This document shows positions 14,270-19,561 of a stretch of DNA of 19,561 bases, piece by piece; the first letter of the stretch is position 1; each line of letters begins with the position of its first letter. A program made the translations under genes and the position numbers. Source of the DNA: JAZDLR01 sp964540995 (GTDB lineage Bacteria; Patescibacteriota; Patescibacteriia; UBA1558; 2-01-FULL-52-15); assembly GCA_964540995.1 (NCBI GenBank), contig CAZIOU010000016.1, positions 1-19,561 of the forward strand, written 5' to 3'. The notes beneath the pieces were generated by a model, which worked only from the letters and a program-made list of their open reading frames with translations, was not told the origin of the DNA and searched no databases.

Positions 14270-15286
14270 ATGCGTATTCTTGATTTTAGCGATGGCTTTG
14301 AAAGTTCCGTTGAACCAACTGCGTCTCCCGTAGCCGCATCTGCAATTTCAAACACACCCTCGGGAAACCTCGCTGCGACTAACGTACAAGCCGCGCTCAA
14401 TGAACTTCAAAGTGACATTGATACTCGAGCAACTTCGACATCATTAAGCGATCATATATCGGATTCTAGTTCAGCCCACGCAGCATCGGCTATCGCTAAC
14501 ACCCCATCGGGCAATTTGGCTGCTACGGACGTTCAATCTGCACTTAATGAAATTCAAAGTGACATTGATACTAGAGCGACATCGTCGTCGGTATCCGATC
14601 ATATTTCAGACTCTAGCTCCGCCCACGCGGCATCTGCGATTTCAAATACACCTTCAGGAAACCTCGCAGCTACGGATGTTCAGGGTGCCCTAAACGAATT
14701 ACAATCGAGTATTGATACAGCACTAACGAATCCAATGACAACAGGCGGCGACGTTATCTACGGCGGAGCGTCCGGTGTCGCAACACGATTAGCAAATGGT
14801 TCATCGGGACAGATTCTCACGTCAAGTGGCGGGACCTCCGCACCTACATGGACAACAAAAGGTCCCGTCGGTTTTACAGCTAGGAATTACAGTAACGGCA
14901 CACTGACCAGCGGCTCCACACATACTGTCGTGTTTAATACCGTAGCAAGAGACGACAACTCTGCATACAACTCTTCGACCGGCGAGTACAAGGTACCCTT
15001 TACTGGTTGGTGTGTCATTGAGTCAGAAATAGGAATGGCGGCGACGGCGGCGACGGCTACGCGGCAGCTTTTCTCTTATATACGGGTAAATGGCGCAGGT
15101 ATTTCTAATATATACACGTATGCTTATACCACCAACACAATCACACACCGAGTTTATAACTCCATTCAATGGTACTGCACGGCTGACGATATAATCACAA
15201 TTGTAGTTGAGAATGATTTAGGTGCCACAGGCACACCGCAGACCGGAACAGGTAACAGCCACTTTTCAGTAATGCTGTTTGTATGA
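14270..15286 (+). CDS. Tail fibre with 49-residue repeats and C1q-like tip
   Basis: This 338-residue protein is probably a homotrimeric fibre or tip protein that contacts the host. After a short N-terminal anchor (MRILDFSDGFESS), three repeats of 49 residues occur from residue 23, the third cut short. Each has 'TPSGNLAAT.VQ.ALNE.QS.ID', a known coiled fibre repeat pattern. A Gly/Ser linker follows (GGDVIYGGASGVATRLANGSSGQILTSSGG), typical of fibre shafts. The C-terminal region (about 205-338) is a C1q/TNF-like jelly roll: VVFNTVARDDNSAYNSSTGEYKVPFTGWCVIESEIG to the end HFSVMLFV. The start ATG 14270 is one base after the endonuclease stop, with AAAAGG upstream. A longer frame from GTG 14234 is rejected. 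The stop overlaps the holin start by 4 bases. Confidence 0.78.
   Translation: MRILDFSDGFESSVEPTASPVAASAISNTPSGNLAATNVQAALNELQSDIDTRATSTSLSDHISDSSSAHAASAIANTPSGNLAATDVQSALNEIQSDIDTRATSSSVSDHISDSSSAHAASAISNTPSGNLAATDVQGALNELQSSIDTALTNPMTTGGDVIYGGASGVATRLANGSSGQILTSSGGTSAPTWTTKGPVGFTARNYSNGTLTSGSTHTVVFNTVARDDNSAYNSSTGEYKVPFTGWCVIESEIGMAATAATATRQLFSYIRVNGAGISNIYTYAYTTNTITHRVYNSIQWYCTADDIITIVVENDLGATGTPQTGTGNSHFSVMLFV
14336..14719 (+). repeat. 147-base tandem repeats in the fibre gene
   Basis: Two full units (14336-14482 and 14483-14629) and a third partial one (14630-14719) encode near-identical 49-residue blocks. Unit differences are mostly at synonymous third positions or conservative swaps (Ser/Ala, Asn/Asp, Leu/Val/Ile), so the protein repeat is selected while the DNA has drifted. 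Such in-frame repeats can expand or contract by recombination and change fibre length. Confidence 0.9.
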
Positions 15287-15741
15287 TAGCGCAACAAGTT
15301 ACATCTAAAGTCAGTTCCAATTATAATATGAAAGACAATATGAGATTTCTTGAAATTATAGCGAAGCTAGTTGCTTCATTTGTAGTCCTATTGACTCCGA
15401 TTCATCCGGTTATCATTTCGGTCGGCGTTCTAATCTTCGCTGACACTTTCTTCGGAATTTGGGCCGCAAAGAAACGTGGAGACAAAATCTCATCGAAGCG
15501 AATGGGTGACAGCGTTGTCAAAATGCTGGTCTATCAAATCGTTTTGATAACGGGTCACTTGGTAGAGGTTCACTTGATTGACGGCGCGGTTCCAATCGTG
15601 AAACTCGCGGCCCTGTATATCGGTATGGTTGAGGTCAAGAGTCTACTTGAAAACGCCTCGACTATCCTTGGCCGGGACATCTTCAAAGAACTAGTCGGGC
15701 GACTTGGTTCCAAAAGCGACAAGCCTGAATCGAAAGAATAG
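15283..15741 (+). CDS. Holin (phage_holin_4-like)
   Basis: This 152-residue membrane protein is expected to make holes in the inner membrane and release the endolysin encoded next. Hydrophobic segments lie at about 23-40 (IIAKLVASFVVLLTPI), 43-61 (VIISVGVLIFADTFFGIW) and 80-95, with an amphipathic helix at 103-118. The 'VLIFADTFFGIWAAKKRGDKISSKR' stretch, hydrophobic then basic, is the typical signature of the phage_holin_4 group. The C-terminus is charged (LGSKSDKPESKE). The start at ATG 15283 overlaps the fibre stop (ATGA). An alternative ATG at 15328 is in frame, with no better ribosome binding site. Two starts could give a short and a long form, as in dual-start holins, but this is speculation. 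The endolysin follows 2 bases after the stop. Confidence 0.78.
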   Translation: MIAQQVTSKVSSNYNMKDNMRFLEIIAKLVASFVVLLTPIHPVIISVGVLIFADTFFGIWAAKKRGDKISSKRMGDSVVKMLVYQIVLITGHLVEVHLIDGAVPIVKLAALYIGMVEVKSLLENASTILGRDIFKELVGRLGSKSDKPESKE

Positions 15742-15743
15742 AC

Positions 15744-16160
15744 ATGATTACCCTTCAAGAGTTGAACCCGAAGAATGTTCCTTTGACTCCCGAAATGTCG
15801 AAGAACCAAGCCCGGCTTCATAAAGCCATGAATATCATTCGGACCAAGTACGCTAAAGCGATGATAGTCACAAGCGGCGTCCGGTCGATTGAAGATCACA
15901 AAAGAATCTATATGGAAATCGCAAAGAAGAACGGCGTCTCCAATCCAAGAATTCCAATGGGTTCGAAACACTTGGTCGGCGCGGCTGTAGACATTCTTGA
16001 TCGCGACGGGGCGCTGTATAAGTGGTGCAAAGCCAACCCGGAGGTAATGGACGAGGCCGACGTTTATCTTGAAGAAGATCAGTCCGAACCGCGCGTTCAT
16101 TTTCAGATTCTCCCTTTTGGGAGTTATAGAGCCGGAGGTTCGAGATGGTTCAAAATTTAA
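15744..16160 (+). CDS. Endolysin, M15-type L,D/D,D-peptidase
   Basis: This 138-residue zinc peptidase is predicted to cut peptidoglycan cross-links. Zinc ligands are H76 and D83 in SKHLVGAAVD (the SxHxxGxAxD motif) and H119 in RVHFQI. TSGVRS (43-48) provides the conserved Arg near the substrate. An acidic stretch before H119 (EEDQSE, 110-115) includes the likely catalytic base. It has no signal peptide and no wall-binding domain, so it needs the holin upstream. The small globular form is typical for phages of Gram-negative hosts. The ribosome binding site is weak (GAAAG), suggesting coupling to the holin gene ending 2 bases earlier. The last 16 bases overlap the next gene. Confidence 0.88.
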   Translation: MITLQELNPKNVPLTPEMSKNQARLHKAMNIIRTKYAKAMIVTSGVRSIEDHKRIYMEIAKKNGVSNPRIPMGSKHLVGAAVDILDRDGALYKWCKANPEVMDEADVYLEEDQSEPRVHFQILPFGSYRAGGSRWFKI

Positions 16161-16609
16161 AGTCAAAAAAGTTATTGATCGTCCTGATTCTTGTGGCGGT
16201 CTCTTTTTCTTTAGGTAGATTCACTGGACCGGCGAAGGTTGAAGTTAGAGAAGTCGAGAAGGTGGTCTACCAAGAAAAGACTAAGAAAGACGTTGAGCGG
16301 ACGGTTGAAAGAAACACCCGCGAGACGGTTCTCCCCGATGGAACAATCATCCGGGAAACCCTTCAATCTCGAAATACCAAAAGCAAGACGGATATAGATA
16401 AGAATGTGACTTCGGAAACCTCGAAGGAATCAATCACTGACAATCGTCCAAAGTGGCTGATAAATGGCCGATATATTCCAGCCATTCCTGGTTTTCAGGA
16501 AACCAAGTATCAGCTAGGTCTTGAACGTCAGATACTAAGCGACCTGTATGGTGGGATTTACGTCACTAGTGACCGTAATATAGGTCTTTCAATTTCGATA
16601 GGATTCTAA
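16145..16609 (+). CDS. Membrane-anchored spanin-like lysis protein (candidate)
   Basis: This 154-residue protein lies directly after the endolysin, where Rz-type spanins sit. Residues 8-23 form one N-terminal membrane segment after a short Lys-rich stretch (KSKKLLIVLILVAVSFSLG), so the rest should be periplasmic. Residues 30-100 are highly charged and probably coiled coil (VEVREVEKVVYQEKTKKDVERT). The C-terminus is different from Rz: beta-strand pairs (YQLGLERQI, GGIYVTSDR, GLSISIGF) ending in Phe, as in outer-membrane protein beta-signals. It would thus reach from inner to outer membrane. The ribosome binding site is strong (GGAGG, 6 bases before ATG). No lipobox or nested Rz1-like gene is seen. 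Function is inferred from place and topology. Confidence 0.55.
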   Translation: MVQNLKSKKLLIVLILVAVSFSLGRFTGPAKVEVREVEKVVYQEKTKKDVERTVERNTRETVLPDGTIIRETLQSRNTKSKTDIDKNVTSETSKESITDNRPKWLINGRYIPAIPGFQETKYQLGLERQILSDLYGGIYVTSDRNIGLSISIGF

Positions 16610-19156
16610 ATGCAATACAGTGATTTTCAAAACAAGACAGCGAGCGAGAAAATCACGCTATGTTTTTTGAAGGCTTCCAAGCGTCTAATGGGTTGGACCC
16701 TTCACTCCGGTTCCGTTTACAAGATCGAGAATATTGACGTGATTGTAGACGGTATCGAAGACAGTGGGACTGCGTACTCGGAGGCGGCGTCGATAGGCGC
16801 GACGACCACTTCCAAATATTTCTACGATGTAGACACTCAAACTCTCTACTTACGAACCACAGGGTCGGATAATCCAAACTCTCGGTTCATCGTCCTTCGT
16901 CAAAAACTTTGCTTCTCGAATGTTCCCGTCGTGCTCCCGCATGATCTGAACGCCGGGGCCGAGGTTCCTTTCAAACCATTGATTTCAAACTCATCACAGT
17001 TCGGCGTCTCTATCGACGTGATTGAACAAACCTCCGAAGCTATCGAAGGTTCGGGCTCTGTTACATTCGTAAACGACCAAGACTTTTGGCCTTCAAACTA
17101 CGACAAGTGGTTCTTCGAGAATCAAGAGTGTTCGATCTATTCCCACAACCGGGATCTCAAACCAACTGAAGCCCTTTTGATATTCAAGGGTAAGGTTGAA
17201 AAGCGAAGCTACACGCCGACACAAATCACGTTTCAACTGAAAGATCAGTTCGCGGAAATCCGAAGCCCGATATCTCTTGGAACGATCGGGGACCTCGCAC
17301 AGCGAACGGGAACCGACCTAGAGAACGCAAGACAAAGATTGATTCTTGGGAACGTGAAGGGTTTACGGCCTGTCAACTTGGATCAGGTATTGGACGGCTA
17401 TCCGATCACGGGGACAATCTCGGCAACATACAACGTCGAGACTATCACGGGAAGCGGGACAGCGTTCTTCACAGATCTATCACCGGACGACCAATTGGTT
17501 CTGGACGGCGTTACCTACACGGTCGCCTCTATCGCTTCCAACACTTCTTTAGAGCTAACAGAGCCCTATGCAGAGGTCGCGGGACTATCCGGAGCCACGG
17601 CTCTATTGATTCCCGAGAAACCCAAGCGGTTCATCAATCGCGTTTGGAAAGTCGCCGGACACGCTGTTCGACAACCTTCGACAACAATTCAGAACGGTTC
17701 TTCGATAACTCGTCTATTTCTCGATGATGCTTCGGACATTGAACCGGGAGACCAACTATACATTGGAACGCTGGGAAGTGGCGAACTTGTTAAGGTTGAA
17801 TCGTTGGTTGGAGACAATCAAGTGGAGTTGTCGACCTCTTTGGCCCTGATTCCGCCTATTGGAACTCCGGTTCTAAGGCCCGCAGTTCAGAACGTCAGAA
17901 TAAACGACACTCTTTTGGTTTACTATCAAGACTACACCTTCGACGCCACAACCGCGACTCTAACCTTGAGAGACACAGCTGAAGCCAATTCTTCAGCGAT
18001 TAAGCAAACCGCGACGGACATGACGTTTTCCAATGGAAGTCGAACTGTAACAGGACAGAACTTTAAGAACACAATAGAACCCGGCTACATGGTCGGCATC
18101 TTGGGAAATGCCAATTTCTTCGAGGTTCTTTCTATTGAAAGTGACACAAGTTTAACACTGAGAACGGCTGCGACTTTTTCAGACACGGACAAAGGACGTT
18201 ACAAGTCTTTGATTTTCAACCCAGCTTCGACGGTTCTTTCTTTGGATTGTCTCGGCAAGACAGTTGATGGGACATCGGGCGGCGCTCTAATAGGCACCGT
18301 ACCAAGCGCAGTGAAGGCGATGCTCACCGACGCAGGACTTAGTTCCTTGATCGACACAGCTTCTTTCACTGAAGCCGAGGAAATTGCCTATCAAAAGATC
18401 GGGCTGGTTCTACCTGCGACGTTTAACGACACTAAAGCCCCGACCTATCGAGAAGTTATCAACCTACTCAATCGGTCCTCTTTCTGTTCATTGGTTCAGA
18501 ATTCAGACTTTCAGTTTGCTTTAGAGGTTCTACAACCATCGAAGCCGACAGCTAGTCGAAGGTTCTCCGAATCCGATCTATTGTCTCTAAGTTTCACGTC
18601 CACCGCCGAAAACATGATTAAGACCGCGATAGTGACCTATCTCCCCAAAGAGTACGACTACTTGACGGGAAAGAACTCAATCGCGACGCACCAAAAGACA
18701 AGCGACATTTCGAACTACATTCTAAAGACGACACGGGAACAAACATTCCAGACGTTTTTGGTTTCATCGAGCGACGCACAGATTCATGCAAACCGATGGG
18801 CCTACCTTTTGGAAAACACAGCGGGCCGGATTGAGTTTCGAACGAAGCTACAAGGAATGAATGTTGAAATCGGGGACATCATTGAAATCGAACACCGAAA
18901 GTTGTTCGAGCGATTCGGTGGTTCTGACAATCGACGATTGATGTTCGTTGAAAGTGTGAAGAAGTCGGGAAGCCTCGTTGAGATAGTGGCGACCGATTTG
19001 AGTAACAGCTTCAACCGCATCTGTTCAATCAATTCGATTTCGAATGAGTATTCAAGCGCGACGCCGGACGAAACCATATACGGCGGATTCTACACCGATC
19101 AATATGGATTGATTGACGATAGTCCCGACACCTTCGGCACTAACCTAATTTGGTAA
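16610..19156 (+). CDS. Large tail hub / tip protein
   Basis: This 848-residue protein begins right after the spanin-like gene and probably forms the central tail-tip hub, in the role of lambda gpJ and L/K/I combined, although the sequence is not gpJ. The N-terminal 260 residues are hub-like (VPVVLPHDLNAGAEVPFKP, DLKPTEALLIFKGKVEKR, and the LILGNVKGLRPVNLDQVLDGYP stretch found in many phage hub proteins). Three small beta-domains of one type are inserted at about 270-337, 362-424 and 470-535. Each includes a 'T.F...L..GD.......V.S..S...L' pattern. The C-terminal part (about 640-800) has FRTKLQGMNVEIGDIIEIEHRKL, as at the end of hub domains in siphophage tips. No metallopeptidase or lysozyme motif is seen. 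AGGA lies 7 bases before ATG. Confidence 0.7.
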   Translation: MQYSDFQNKTASEKITLCFLKASKRLMGWTLHSGSVYKIENIDVIVDGIEDSGTAYSEAASIGATTTSKYFYDVDTQTLYLRTTGSDNPNSRFIVLRQKLCFSNVPVVLPHDLNAGAEVPFKPLISNSSQFGVSIDVIEQTSEAIEGSGSVTFVNDQDFWPSNYDKWFFENQECSIYSHNRDLKPTEALLIFKGKVEKRSYTPTQITFQLKDQFAEIRSPISLGTIGDLAQRTGTDLENARQRLILGNVKGLRPVNLDQVLDGYPITGTISATYNVETITGSGTAFFTDLSPDDQLVLDGVTYTVASIASNTSLELTEPYAEVAGLSGATALLIPEKPKRFINRVWKVAGHAVRQPSTTIQNGSSITRLFLDDASDIEPGDQLYIGTLGSGELVKVESLVGDNQVELSTSLALIPPIGTPVLRPAVQNVRINDTLLVYYQDYTFDATTATLTLRDTAEANSSAIKQTATDMTFSNGSRTVTGQNFKNTIEPGYMVGILGNANFFEVLSIESDTSLTLRTAATFSDTDKGRYKSLIFNPASTVLSLDCLGKTVDGTSGGALIGTVPSAVKAMLTDAGLSSLIDTASFTEAEEIAYQKIGLVLPATFNDTKAPTYREVINLLNRSSFCSLVQNSDFQFALEVLQPSKPTASRRFSESDLLSLSFTSTAENMIKTAIVTYLPKEYDYLTGKNSIATHQKTSDISNYILKTTREQTFQTFLVSSSDAQIHANRWAYLLENTAGRIEFRTKLQGMNVEIGDIIEIEHRKLFERFGGSDNRRLMFVESVKKSGSLVEIVATDLSNSFNRICSINSISNEYSSATPDETIYGGFYTDQYGLIDDSPDTFGTNLIW

Positions 19157-19165
19157 TGAGGAAAA

Positions 19166-19561
19166 ATGAGTTTCACAGCAATCACATCCGGCGAGATTGA
19201 ATCGGGGAAGCCCGTTCGGTCGGACACACAAACCAAGATCAAAGACAATTTCGACGACCACGAGTCCCGGCTTCAGTCACTAGAGGGCGGTGCTTCGACT
19301 ACATACCCACCTCTCATTCTTCGAGTTAACGGTCCATATTCCCTCTATGGTGCTTTGACTAGCATCCTGAAAACTACAACCAACTTTCCGATCACTATTA
19401 CAGGTGTTCGGATTTTGATTGATACAGCTGGAAGCGCGGGCATCACGGAAATCGACGTGAAGTACAAACGCGGCGGCGGGTCTTGGACTTCAATCCTGAC
19501 AACACTCCCTTCGGTTTCGTACACAGCCGGTAACGACGCACTTTCTTCGAACGGTGTTGTC
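19166..19561 (+). CDS. Appendage/fibre protein, N-terminal part (cut by window end)
   Basis: An open frame from ATG 19166 with GAGG 5 bases upstream runs 132 codons to the window end without a stop. It begins MSFTAITSGEIESG, followed by KIKDNFDDHESRLQSLEGG (about 25-43), a short coiled-coil trimerisation motif seen at the start of many phage appendage proteins. A beta-rich region follows (VNGPYSLYGALTS, FPITITGVRILIDTAGSAG, IDVKYKRGGGSWTSIL). It probably attaches to the hub encoded 9 bases earlier. The full length and receptor-binding end lie outside the window, so specificity cannot be judged. Confidence 0.65.
   Translation, partial: MSFTAITSGEIESGKPVRSDTQTKIKDNFDDHESRLQSLEGGASTTYPPLILRVNGPYSLYGALTSILKTTTNFPITITGVRILIDTAGSAGITEIDVKYKRGGGSWTSILTTLPSVSYTAGNDALSSNGVV

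Overview
The window is the late structural region of a tailed dsDNA phage or prophage with a long, non-contractile (siphovirus) tail, in an unidentified host. Every supported gene lies on the + strand. Genes are packed with 1-15 base gaps or 4-base ATGA/GTGA overlaps. The order is that of the lambda late region: small terminase, GpA-type large terminase, gpW, lambda-family portal, protease/capsid, decoration protein, FII-like, U-like, tail tube, G/G-T with a frameshift, tape measure, minor tail proteins, tail hub. A compact M15 endolysin without a wall-binding domain, followed by a membrane-anchored spanin-like gene, points to a Gram-negative host. The genus cannot be read from the sequence, and no integrase, repressor or attachment site is present to decide between prophage and virulent phage.

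Layout: 1-41 holds an intrinsic terminator of whatever lies upstream. 42-179 is a leader with a two-fold symmetric GC-rich element. 180-2593 is the packaging motor. 2687-4449 is head connector plus portal. 4397-4531 is a tiny gene overlapping the portal end. 4524-6458 is a fused prohead protease, scaffold-like segment and HK97-fold capsid. A strong intrinsic terminator at 6473-6503 separates this from the decoration protein (6528-6998). 7078-9014 holds head-tail joining, tail terminator and tail tube. 9015-9450 is a 436-base gene-free, hairpin-rich gap, the only large one, and contains a tRNA-like fold. 9451-10343 holds the tail assembly chaperones, joined by a canonical -1 slippery site (A AAA AAC). 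10303-13612 is the tape measure and two distal tail proteins.

13627-16609 is an inserted block inside the tail module: a GIY-YIG homing endonuclease, a repeat-bearing fibre with a C1q-like tip, a holin, an M15 peptidase and a spanin-like protein. The tail module then resumes with an 848-residue hub protein (16610-19156) and the start of another appendage gene that runs off the window end.

The genes work together as follows. Terminase packages DNA through the portal into a prohead matured by the fused protease. gpW and the FII-like protein seal the head. The tube polymerises to a length set by the tape measure, with help from the G and G-T chaperones, and is capped by the U-like protein. The hub and fibres find the host, and the holin/peptidase/spanin-like set releases progeny. 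The points most worth following up are the structured gap at 9015-9450, the abrupt codon-usage switch and candidate internal start inside the protease-capsid fusion, the in-frame -1 frameshift site, and the lysis block embedded in tail genes.
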